Source of the DNA: Davidsoniella eucalypti
Lineage: Eukaryota > Ascomycota > Sordariomycetes > Microascales > Ceratocystidaceae
DNA: 64,000 nucleotides
Direction: 5' to 3'
NCBI GenBank assembly: GCA_004009845.1
Contig: RMBW01000062.1
Coordinates: forward strand, 124,001 to 188,000
The position numbers and the translations under genes are program-made. The notes beneath the pieces are model-generated. The model was not told the origin of the DNA. It searched no databases and was given only the letters and a program-made list of their open reading frames with translations. Shown piece by piece: positions 23,143 to 33,983 of the stretch (position 1 is its first letter; the number at the start of each line of letters is the position of its first letter).

Positions 23143-24874
23143 ATGTCTGCATCAGATCCGCCTGCGCCACCAGCCGAGATTCCGGCTTACTCGACGGCGT
23201 CTATCGGGGACATTCCGGCCACAGTGCAAAAGGTCCGCCATGCCTACCGCACACTCCGGTCGCGCGATGTCGACTTCCGCATTGCCCAGTTGCGCAAGCT
23301 ATACTGGGCTCTCGAGGACTACTCGCCTCTAATCTGCAAGGCGCTGCACAAAGATTTGCGCATGTCCGCGTTCGGGGCGCACATTAGCGAGCTCGATATG
23401 TGCAAGAGCTTGATCCTGAACATGCTCAAGAACATCCGCTCGTACGCCGCCGACGAGAAGGTCCACGATCTGCCTGTTGTCGCGCTGCCGATGCATGTGC
23501 GCATCCGCAAGGAGCCGCTGGGAGTGGCCTTGATCATCAGCCCGTACAACTTCCCCATCCAGCTCTCCATTACTCCCATGGTCGGCGCTATTGCTGCTGG
23601 CTGCGCTTTGGTGCTCAAGCCCTCCGAGGCTTCACCAGCTGTCTCGGCTGTTCTGGAGCAGATGATCGCAGCTCGTCTAGACCCCGAGCTATACACTGTC
23701 GTCAACGGTGAAGCGACTGAGACAACAGTACTACTGGAGCAGAAGTGGGACAAGATCTTCTACACTGGAGGCGGTGCCGTAGCCAGAATCATCTCCAAGA
23801 AGGCCGCGGAAACGTTGACGCCCGTATCGCTGGAACTTGGTGGCCAGAATCCCGCCTTCATCACCCCCTCAGCCAATATTGAACTCGCAGCTCGCCGGAC
23901 GATGTGGGGAAAGACCCTAAACAGCGGCCAAATCTGCCTATCGCAGAACTACGCGCTAGTCTACCGTCCATATGTGGACGACTTCATCCGGGCCCTCCAG
24001 AACGAGTACACCAAGATGTTCCCCGACGGCGCCCGTAACAGCCCCGATCTTTCGCGCATCGTGAATGCTCGCCACTTTGCGCGTATCAAGAGCTACCTAG
24101 ACCAAACCAAAGGCAAGATTGTGGTAGGAGGTGAGACAGACGAGGCCTCGCTGTACATCGAGCCGACGGTCGTACAAGTTGACAGCGAAGATGATGTTCT
24201 GATTCAGAACGAAACATTTGGCCCCGTATGGTCGATTCTACCGGTTGATTCTGTTGATGAAGCCATTGAAATTGCCAACCGTGTTGATCCCACACCGCTG
24301 GCCTGCTATCCTTTCGGAAACAAGGAAGACACTGAAAAGAGTAAGCCCTACTACACAGATGTATATTTATATCAAAGATACACGTGACTCATGCTAACAA
24401 CCCCACCTAGTCATGCTCAATGTTACTTCTGGCGGTGCCACTATCAACGATAGTTTCATGCATGGCTCTCTCGATTGTGTTCCATTCGGCGGTGTTGGTA
24501 CAAGTGGCACAGGAGCTAGCCATGGCCGACCAGGCTTCGACGCCTTCACCCATCGTCGTTCCGTCATCTCCAACCCGACCTGGACCGATCGTTTATTACG
24601 TGTACGATACATGCCGTACGACTGGTCTGCGCTAAACCAGCTAAGACTTGTAGGCCCCAAGCCTAACTTTGACCGTAATGCCCGTGAATATCGTGGTGTC
24701 TTGTACTGGATCAAGTTTGTTTTCAGACTGGGCGGAACGACGGTTGCTAGTGTCGTTTCGAGGTGGGTGGCTGTGATAGCTGCTACTATTGCGCTAGCGA
24801 ACAACAAGTCGGGCAACGGTGAGCTGTCTTTCGGCTCTATCAAAGCATCCATCTCATCTTTGCTGAAGAGGTAG
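23143..24874 (+). CDS. hfd1: Fatty aldehyde dehydrogenase, Hfd1 type
   Basis: NAD(P)-dependent class-3 aldehyde dehydrogenase that oxidises long-chain aldehydes. The yeast homologue Hfd1 is membrane-bound and serves sphingolipid breakdown and coenzyme Q head-group synthesis. Exons are 23143-24340 and 24411-24874, 553 residues. Visible motifs: ISPYNFPIQLSITPMVGA and LKPSEASPA (cofactor site), FYTGGGAVARII, catalytic Glu231 in LELGGQNP, catalytic Cys265 in NSGQICLS, and ETFGPVWSILPV. After splicing, SFMHGSLDCVPFGGVGTSG closes the fold. The C-terminus adds a hydrophobic helix (VVSRWVAVIAATIALA), as expected for a tail anchor. Glu and Cys are 34 residues apart, the normal spacing. The ATG sits in a good context (CCCACCATG). 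Confidence 0.94.
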
Positions 24875-25357
24875 GCCGACTACGATGACGGTCCAACGTG
24901 TTTATTCTTTTCCCTTTTAGTCTTAGTATCGACTATGTAATGAGTATATCCCCATAATTCACTAATATTGCACCCTTAAGTTATTTTGTACATGAGACAA
25001 GAATTGTCGTTGGAATAAGTTTCTTATAAGTGTCCTTTTTTTATTTTTTTATACACCAGACTTGCTTCACCGTTTTGAAGACAGAGGTCGGCTTCTTTGT
25101 CCTTGCTCTAAAAGATAGGAAATGAAAATGTGGAAAGGGGGTCCAAAAAACCAATAGAAAAAAAAACAAGTACGTACTTCTACAGAAATATTACAAAGGA
25201 AGGTCATCCACAAAGAGTCATAACCAATGTCACTAGGCTACAATGTAGATAACCTTCGATACGAAGAAAAAAAAGAAAGAGATGACAATCCAAAGCTAAG
25301 TCAAGGCTCCCCAAAAAGCCTATCAAGCATCGTCATCCAATCTTTCTTCTACGTGAT
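24875..25357. other. Convergent 3' region of hfd1 and rsm24
   Basis: 483 bp between two stop codons facing each other. A/T-rich with runs of A and T suited to polyadenylation on both strands. No gene seen. Confidence 0.5.
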
Positions 25358-26684
25358 CTACCGAACTCTGACGGGCACTCTCTCCTTCTCGGCCGACGGG
25401 GTAGCCTTTCCAGCGCCCAGCTCGGGCATCTGAGCAACAGCCGAATCAACGCCGACCTGCGAAGGGGCAATACCAGTAGTCTTAGTAAGGTATTCTTCGA
25501 TGACGGCAGTACCGTCGATCAAGGTGCCGGTCTTCTCCTTTTCGGCATCGATAAGGGCGGATTTATCGCGGATCTCGCCGAGTTTTGAGGAGCGGTCGGG
25601 CGTCATGCTCCATTCCTGAGGCCACTTGGGGTTCGATACCCATTTGTGATGACGGGTGTCCAGAGGGACGTCTTCAAAGGTATCTTTGGGGTCCTAAGGC
25701 AAGGCTAGTCAGATGAAGCCGATAGTAGAGACTGGTCTTTCCGGGGAGACAAGACTACGGAAAGAAAGAGGGGAGGGAGACATACCTTGGCTTCAGCTAT
25801 CAAGCGGTCGACCTGTTCAGATAGAAAACGCTTGTTCTGTGCCTGGTGAGGGAAACTCTCACAGCTAATCTTGATGAAGTGAGTCTGAGGGTTGTACCGA
25901 ACGCCAGCCAACTTAGCCAGCTTGCTTTGCTGCACCGGCGTCAAGCCTAGATCCTGCGTAGAGAACTGCACGACGACCTTGCTCTCGGCCGGGTGTTCTT
26001 CACCGAGATACGTCGTGTAGCGGAAACGTAGTACTTGGCTATCCTTAGGCGGTTCATAAGGCTTTGCGTAATCTAGAGCCTCAAAAGTTAGATATCCCAA
26101 ACAAAGAAAAAAGATAGAAAAGACCAAATGATTAGGAAGTGGAACATACTGGCTAGTAAAGGCATCTCCCAGGCCATGACACGCATATATTCTCTTTCCT
26201 CGCGGATTTCCTGGAGTTTGGCATGAGCCAAAGGAGAGATATCGTTTTCCTCAAACTTATCACCTTCGATATTATGCGTCAAAGTATCCGGATCGTCCGG
26301 ATCAAACCAATACGATCGAGGTGTCGGCCGAACCGGCTGTTTACGCACCGGCATATCCACCATACGATCACCCAACCGATCCAACGCGCGCGAAACCTGC
26401 TCCAAATCCTGCTCACTCAACGCCCCTTCACCCTGAGTGAAGACATCCCGTAGCTCACTCGGCCACCGCTTCACTGTCTCTGAGGCGTTGACGCTTCTGT
26501 TGACAATGTAGTCGTCCTTGGGCTCGGTTAAGGCGCGCTTCTTGGTCGAACCGCCCTCGCCGTCGCTGGGTGCGGCGTGTAGTCGTGCGCTGGTCGAGAG
26601 CTGGGCAAGCTGGTTGTATCGTGGACGCAGTGAGGCAGCGCCGTTGCGCGCTAGATAGCGCAGAGCCCGTGCGGAGGACGCCAT
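25358..26684 (-). CDS. rsm24: Mitochondrial small ribosomal subunit protein mS35 (Rsm24)
   Basis: Component of the mitochondrial 37S ribosomal subunit. Exons are 26684-26150, 26072-25786 and 25693-25358, 385 residues. The N-terminus (ARALRYLARNGAASLRPRYN) is a clear mitochondrial presequence. Recognisable family blocks are SYWFDPDDPDTLTHNIEGD, YMRVMAWEMPLLA, LRFRYTTYLGEEHPAESKVV and FPHQAQNKRFLSEQVDRLI. Exon 3 gives DTRHHKWVSNPKWPQEW. All introns are GT-AG, the first with a CTAAC branch. The C-terminal 60 residues are a less conserved tail. It is divergent from alg13 across a 699-bp promoter region containing a CCAAT box. Confidence 0.9.
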
Positions 26685-27383
26685 AGTCGGATAAGTTGTA
26701 TGTTATGGAATAATGCGCAGATCGGATTCGTCAGGCCTTATACAAAGGTAGTCAAGTCCTACAGACTGAGGATAAAACAACCAAACCTGGTCTTGGGTCT
26801 GGGGCAGACTCGTCGTCGTCAAGCTCGATGGAAGAGAAGAGGCAGAGGTTGAAAGTCTTGCTTAGTAATGCCCTCAACCTGATATCATAACAAATCGCCA
26901 ATTCCGCTCCCAGAACTTCTTCAATTCCTCGTCTTTTCCTCGGTTTTCGTGATTCCCGCAGAACCGATGCCAGGGAGAAAAGTTTGGCGGGCGATGCGGC
27001 TTGTGATTGGTCAATTAGCTCTAGAACTCACTGTTCTAAGAAAAAGTGTGGGGAGACTTTTCGTCCTTCAAGTAGTTCTCTATCGATAATAAATAGAGGG
27101 TTAGTGTTTATAGACCCTAATATCGCATGACGACATGTTGTCACTAATAGGACAAACTAACACACCATGAGGTGCTCAATAATAATAACAAAACAAAACA
27201 AAAAACTGACAAGCTTGGACGATATCGAACAAACTTCTGGCTAGCTCTAAAAAGTTACTCATATTCATACTATCCTCCGTTGTCTCCTTGACTTCCCATA
27301 GACATAATCCATATCTTCAATATCAATATTAAGAATAACCAACAACACACTAAACCACCAAAAAGAAGATATCACCTATCACC
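26685..27383. promoter_or_regulatory. Bidirectional promoter region, rsm24 and alg13
   Basis: 699 bp between divergent start codons. Contains an inverted CCAAT box (GTGATTGGTCAATT near 27002), a likely HAP/CBC target. No gene recognised. Confidence 0.45.
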
Positions 27384-28244
27384 ATGACACAAAACCCACC
27401 ATCATCACGCTACTGCTTCGTAACCGTCGGTGCTACGGTAACCTTCGCCGCCCTTCTCGAAGCCATAACCAAGCCATCTTTCCTCAGTGCCCTCGTAGCT
27501 CGCAAGTTCACACATCTAACCGTCCAAACGGGTCGAGACCACGCCTCGTTTCTTCAAAACTCCGTGCCTGCTATCGAAGCCCACGGTCTCGTCGTCGATT
27601 GTTTCGATCTACGGGATTCGCTGGCTCTGGATATGGCATTGTGTCGAGCTGAAGATGGACGTGGTCTTGGTGTGGTGATTTCTCATGCAGGTAAAGTTAT
27701 TAAACCCTTTTTTTTTTTCCAATTTTTATTGTTTTCTTAGTGTCTGGTTGACTGATGCTAGTATATGAATATGATGATGGATTTAGGCACTGGATCTGTG
27801 CTAGATGCCATGACGGCTCGAGTCCCCCTTGTTGTCGTCCCTAATGAAGCTTTATTAGACAATCATCAAGCTGAGCTTGCCAAGATGGTCGAATCACGAC
27901 AACACGGCATCTCAGGAACTTTATCGTGAGCCAGACTATTCCCTTCTCCCTCCCCACTTATTGCGACTTGGCTACTCAAATATATCTTTTCGCTGTATAG
28001 AGTATCATACCTATGATACCTAAAACCAAACTAACTATATCTTTTTAGTACGCTGGAATCTGATATTGACAAGGCTCATACCATGTTCGATTCCCTACAT
28101 GCTGAGAACGAAGGAAATCTCGTTCCATCATCACGCGCTGTTTCTTCGCCAAATTCCTTCTGGGATATTGTACATGACGTTGTTGGCGATTCGGTAAAAC
28201 CAGAAGATCAAAAGGCAATGGACGCAATGCAAAGAGAAGGCTAA
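27384..28244 (+). CDS. alg13: UDP-N-acetylglucosamine transferase subunit Alg13
   Basis: Catalytic, cytosolic half of the Alg13-Alg14 enzyme that adds the second GlcNAc to dolichol-PP-GlcNAc at the ER, an early step of N-glycosylation. Exons are 27384-27690, 27787-27925 and 28049-28244, 213 residues (yeast has about 200). Motifs: the N-terminal CFVTVGATVTFAALLEAI, LTVQTGRDH, and across the first intron SHAGTGSVLDA, the UDP-GlcNAc-binding loop. These are followed by PLVVVPNEALLDNHQAELA. Introns are GT-AG with stretches of T near the acceptors. The C-terminal 60 residues are variable. The stop is 201 bp from the convergent aip1 stop. Confidence 0.93.
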
Positions 28245-28445
28245 GAGAAAAGGCGACACTACATAATTGGTATATTTTAAGCTTTGGATACCATCTTGTT
28301 TACGGTAAAAAACCACTGTATTCTTGAGAAGCCACATAACAGCATGTGGATCCTGTTTGATTTATGTCGTTAAATTCATATAGAACAGTATATAACCCAA
28401 GCAACTTACAACCATGGATTATCACATGATTTATATATGTACACT

Positions 28446-30436
28446 TTACAGCTTGATATCCCAGATCTTCAGCGCCGCATCCGCACCTGTGGTCATAATC
28501 TTGGAATCGCCTGCCACCCACGCCACACCATTGACGCCGTCCTTGTGTGCATTCGCCGCCTTGACACGGCTACCCGGCTTTTCCAACGACCATAGGAACA
28601 CATTCGTATCAAGACCACCACTAACTGCATGTGTGCCTGCAGAGTTCCACGCAATGCTCGTCACACGTGCCGTGTGTGCCGACCAGCGGTCCGTAGCAAC
28701 AGCCCAGTCACCGCCAGCCTTGTATACGATTACCTTGCCCGAAGAGTTACCCGTGGCTAGTAGGCTGCCGTCAGCTGAGAACGACAACACGGAAACTGTT
28801 GCCGTAGAACGAGTCAGCTCTGTTGTCTTGGTTAACGTGGCGCCAGAGGCAGAATAGATGTTGACCTTGTTGCCGTCTCCGCCGACAGTCACTGTGCTGC
28901 CAGAAGCTGCAATGGCCGTGGGTGTGTAACCCAGGGGAGCCTCGCCAATCAAGCTACCGTCCTTGTACACGGCGACATTTCCAGATGACAGCGCTACGTA
29001 GACAGCGCCATTTGCAGAGGCTCCGACGCCCTGGGGCTGGCCCGAAAGTTTAGCTGCCTCACCAACAAACGTAGCCGCTGACTCATCTACAATACGTAGT
29101 GTATCGTCCCAGCCGATAGTATACGTCTTTCCTCCCTGCGATGAGAAACCGGCAATGCGATTAGAGTGCGCAGATCCATCCACGACACGGCCCTCGCCTG
29201 TCTTCAGATCCCATGAGCACACACGGCCATCGAAGCTACCAGTCCATGCCAAGCTACCCACCGCCGATCCAGCCGACAGCGTAGTGACACTCTTGTTGTG
29301 TCCCTGCACGACCTTGACCGGCGCAGGCTTGTCTTTGTTTAGATAGGTCAGGTCTCCATCGAGGTTAAGAGCAATGATCAGGCCGTCGGACCGGCCGTGT
29401 GGGAATGCCACGCCGACTTGCTGATCCCCAACACTGACAGCACCCTCGGGGCCTAAACGCCAGCTTTGAAGCTGCGAACCACTCGCGACATCCCACAGAC
29501 GCACGGTCTGGTCGGCACTAGAAGTCACAAGTTGGGAACCGTCCTCAGACCACGCTACGGCAAAGATACTGCCGGTGTGGGCCCCTTCACCCATAGTCTT
29601 AGTAGCCTCGCCAGTCTTGCCATCGTATAATTGGATACGCTTGTCGGCACCGACAGTCACTAAGAGACTTCCGTCAGGTGAAAAGGCCGTGCCAAAAACA
29701 AAACCGCGATGTAGGTCATCGGCCTTGCTGTTGAACTTGAAGGGTGCGCCGTGCATGAAGCACATAGAGCCATCGTCAGAAACCGTGGCGGCGCGCAGAG
29801 GCCGCTGTTGGCGAATGGCTACGGCATTGACAGCCTTGGAATGGCCAGTCAGCTCACCAACTGAGTTGCCGCTATCCGCGGTAATGCAATGACCGAAGCG
29901 TTCACGGCCATCACCCACGGCAATGATGCGCTGAGAGTCGCCGTCCCAAGCAATATCGTTGATGCGACCAGAAATGATGGAATATTCACCTATAAGCACA
30001 AGAAGAATCCCATTAGCTGAAAAGCATTCAAGCAAAGCTAGACAGTAGCTGTCTACAAAACCTCAGTTCTTACCTTTCGTGTTCTCAGCACCAACTGCGT
30101 CCCAAACTCTCACCTTGCCAGAGACATCACCACTAGCAATATAGAAGCCACTCGGCGCAAACCGGGCAACGGTGGTCTGGGTAGTATGACCGACGTACTG
30201 TTTGCAATCGGCAGGGTTATCGATCGAGCGCACGAAGATGCTTTTGCCTGACTACAGACGAGGGAATTGTCAGTTAGCGATTGCAGATCTCGGTACAAAA
30301 AAAGACAGCGGGATCAGCAAGTAGAACTCACGGCATACGTAATACGCTCGCCCTTCTTGTCAGTCGACAATGGAGTCGGCTGACCACGTGCCGTAACGGG
30401 GGCGGCACCTAGAATGCGATCGAGAGTGATGGACAT
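28446..30436 (-). CDS. aip1: Actin-interacting protein 1 (WD40)
   Basis: Works with cofilin to sever and disassemble actin filaments and caps barbed ends. Exons are 30436-30332, 30251-30074 and 29989-28446, 608 residues, the normal length for a double seven-bladed propeller. WD repeats are plain, for example YVGHTTQTTVARFAPSGFYI, AWSEDGSQLVTSSADQTVRL and SIAWNSAGTHAVSGGLDTNV. It ends in a final blade, TTGADAALKIWDIKL. The N-terminus includes the family ILGAAPVTARGQPTPLSTD segment. Both introns are GT-AG. Convergent with alg13. No missing blades seen. Confidence 0.95.
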
Positions 30437-31704
30437 GACAAATCGTTAGGCAGGAACGTAAGCTATCAGAAAGAGCAAAAGAAATGGGATAGCCAATTGG
30501 TTTCCGCTAGAGAAATACAAAACGCCGCGAAAGAGAAAAGAAGCTTTTGGAGGCGATGACTTCCAGATGCCACTTAAACAGAAAGAAAAAGAAAATAATA
30601 AGGGGGAATTTGAAGTTTATATGGTATGGAATGTTGACCGAGGTAGAAGCGAGGCAGTTACAATGCTAAAGAAGCCAAAACACATCGACTAACTAGTAAG
30701 AAGCAATAGCTTAGCTCCCCAAAAGTAATGTAGCTCTCCTACCAAACCAAGCCGTCCAAGCTGAGCTTAACTTGCATCATCGCTTTTATGCGCCACTACA
30801 AGACCTACCAAAATGCGGGGCATCTTTGCCCCTCCCTTCAATGCCAAGTTCAATGCAAGGCAACTACTTACGTTTGCAAGCGCTATAATCCCGAAAAAAG
30901 ATGCCAACTTCGTGATCGAGGTTTTGCGCTTATCAAACCGGCGGCGTCGGAGCCTTTATAAAAAGGATTTAGAGATCCCAACATTGTAAGAGTCATTGTA
31001 GAATCAAGATGAAAATGACAATTTAACTTGATATCTTCGTTATATAAAAAAATAAGCAAATATTATGCTGTCTAATGGTTCTATACTAGAACTAACACTA
31101 TCAAAGCAGTACTATCTGATGAGATAGGCTTCATGTATAACAAAACGAGCAAATACCAGTAAAACAAATAAAACGATAAACCAAGATACAGAATACCATA
31201 ATGAGACCTGACGGTTTTAGACAAACAAGAGAAGCCGGGTTGACTAAGCTCTCATATCATATCCAGTAATATATCCCAGCGCCAACAGATTTTTTTTCTC
31301 TAAAGAGAAACCTCCCCAGGGAACAACAATCTAATCCGTATTCCCCTAATCTGAAAATGTAGTAATAATATAATAAAGTGAAAAAAGCGATTGAACGCTG
31401 ACGATAGGCCAATCCCAATAAATGAAAGCAAAAACCCAACAACACGAAACAAAGATGAAGAAGATAATAACAAGGAAGAAAAATAAACAAACAAGAAAAG
31501 AAAGACAAAATGTAGCAAGCGGCCGTTACGTGATTATATAGCGTCCATGAAGGTCGTTTGGATGTAGACCATTAAAAACAAAGAAAATAGAAACGAAGAA
31601 AAAACAAAAACAAGAGAGTAGATAGAGAATTTACAAGGCGAGTCTAACAACATCAACTGCATCAAGCAAGATATAATGTGGTATGGAAGAAACACCTCAA
31701 TAGC
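30437..31704. other. Intergenic: aip1 promoter and 3' region of the regulator-acetyltransferase gene
   Basis: About 1.27 kb. The half near aip1 is purine-rich on the plus strand (pyrimidine-rich on the coding strand), a usual promoter and leader feature. The half near 31704 is AT-rich. Open frames at 31257-31518 are low-complexity and not supported. Confidence 0.5.
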
Positions 31705-33983
31705 TTAGATGCCAGCGCCACGAACAACACGTGCTGGGTTACCAACAACGATAGTCATGGGTGGGACATTCTTAGTGACGACAGAGCCGGCACCGACTGT
31801 GCTTCCCTTGCCAATAGTGACTCCAGGCAGGAGGATAGCGCCACCACCAATAAAGCAATCTGCTTCGATAGTGATATGCTTAGCCAGATACGCGCCATTC
31901 ACACCACCGCGGCGTTTAGGGTCGGTTGATAGCGTGCCGGTGTAGATCTTAACATTGGGTCCAATATGGCAGTTATCACCGATACGGATCTCTCCCGCAT
32001 CTTGAAGCGTGCAGTCCCCGCTGATCATGACGTTCTGGCCAATGGAGATGTTGTAACCATAGTCACAGGTGAATGGGGTTTCAACAACAATCGTTTCTCC
32101 AACACGGCTAGACTGCATCGGGCCTCCCGTAGGTTGCAAGATTTCACGAAATAGGCGGTTGCGCTCTTGCGACGAGATACCATTATGCGGTAATGACAGG
32201 TTGTTGAACCGCCAGCATGCTGTCTTACAGCGCTCGCGATCTTCAGTCAACTCACTGTCAAATTGATAGTAGCTGCGACCAGCAAGCATTCCGTCTCTTT
32301 GCGTCCGTGGCCGAGACTGCTGTTGCATTTGCAGTTGTTGTTGCTGTTGCTGCTGTAGTTGAGGCGGTGGTGGAGGTTGGGGGAATTTGTTATGCGACAA
32401 GGCCATCTGCGCCATTTGAGAAACCTGAGCTGATACTACGGGACTATTAGACCGCGTGGGATTCAGAATGTTGATCTGCGGTAATGATGTGCCGCCATTG
32501 GGGGCATGAGGCGGCTCGCCGGACTGTTGAGTCTCCGAGTTTCCGCGTGCTATATCATGCAAAGCCGGCATGCGGCTATATTTCTCTTTGTTCATGCGCT
32601 CCGAGAAAGTAGTCGGCGTTGGGCCAGGATTGGCGCTGACTGGAGTAGGGAATACGTTTCCGGGATAGCTTGTTATGGCTGAAAGCTTGTTTTCTGGGCT
32701 GGCACCGGAAGTAGTGGCACTAGCCAAGGTAGAAGCTGTTGGCCGATCGTCGTCAGTCAGTATCGGGCGTCCTTGAGGAGGTTCGATGCGAAGTTGTTGT
32801 CCTCGGTATGGGGGATCTCTCTTAGGACCGGATAGTCCTGGTGGGAAAGAACCAGGCGAGATGCTATAAGAAAGCGCACTAGTCGCTGGAATATATGATG
32901 CTTCCTTGGGCTCAAGAATAGCATGAGTCTTACTATCGGCTTTTGGCCAAGGAGGACCGCGCTGAACTTGATAGCCAGCACATAAAAATCCGCCTTTCAC
33001 ACAATTGGAGCCTGCAACACAAGGATAGGTCAGTCCAAGCCCACGTTTTCGGTTGTACACGGGCTGCGTTTATGGAATGATGGAATTTGGATTGGAAGAA
33101 GGTTGGTTGCTCAAGTGCCGCAGTTTCAGTGTCGGCCACACAGATGATCGGAAGTGGCCGATGCTCCCAGCGCTTGCTTGACGGGAGACAGCAGTAGGTT
33201 TTTTTTTTGTTTTTTTTTTTGCTTTTCATTTGCAGGAAGGGAAGAAACATGGATGGTCATCTTACATTCGGGCTTTTGCTCGTCGCACTTCTTCTTGCGT
33301 CTACGACAGGTCATGCAGCCTGTCTTGGTACGGTTACTAAAGTTACGCTTGCGCTTCTTCTGATCTGAGGGCAATGCGGCATCACGGCAGTTCTCCGATG
33401 TGAACGAGTATGCCGTACGATCGTCACCATCAGGGCTAGTCTGTGCATAATCGCTCTGCTCTCCCTGGGCAGTTGCACGGCGCAAAGCATCAACTTCGTC
33501 AGCATTTGATTGTTGGGAAAACTGTGCTGCGCCATCGCGAGGCTGCTGATTGCGGTACCAAGAGTCGCCGGCATATTCCCGCTGTGGTGTTGCGTATGCC
33601 TCACGCGCCAGCGCAGGGAGGCTTTGAGAGTTCGATTCTGGTGATGGGACAGCCTGAGATTGCGGATGCGGTAGTTCTCGTCGAGAGTCGGGTGAAAGCG
33701 AGCGCTTGCGCTTGTGAATAGCGTCGACTACATCGGGGTAGCTGGTTGGCTGGTAAGTACGTTCAGAGTGTGCATCCCAGACCTCACGCCGTGGTAGTTC
33801 TTGCGGCTGAGAATGAGACTGGGGCGGTGATGGCTTCGACAACTTGTTCTGGGAATCAGGAAGCGCTGATCGTGATGGCGTAGACTGGTCATCGTGTGTG
33901 GAGGTGCGGGAATCTTCATAATGAGCTTTGGTAGGCTCCAGTTGCTTCGGAGAAGCCCCATTGAGGGCTTTGAAGGAAGACAT
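31705..33983 (-). CDS. Zn2Cys6 transcription factor fused to a hexapeptide-repeat (maltose O-acetyltransferase-like) domain
   Basis: Exons are 33983-33266 and 33011-31705, 674 residues. Residues 1-215 are Ser/Pro/Gln-rich and probably disordered. The zinc cluster is Cys223, Cys226, Cys233, Cys240, Cys243, Cys250 (C-x2-C-x6-C-x6-C-x2-C-x6-C) with the usual basic RRRKKK block, which should bind DNA. A disordered linker with a polyglutamine run (about residues 450-470) follows. Residues about 485-674 form an NodL/maltose-acetyltransferase-like left-handed beta helix (FTCDYGYNISIGQNVMISGD, IGDNCHIGPNVKIYTG, TVGAGSVVTKNVPPMTIVVG). The fusion is known in filamentous fungi but its function is unclear. 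The 254-nt intron lies inside the codon of Cys240; it is the longest fully bounded intron modelled here apart from the kinase relic, and contains A-rich runs. Confidence 0.9.
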
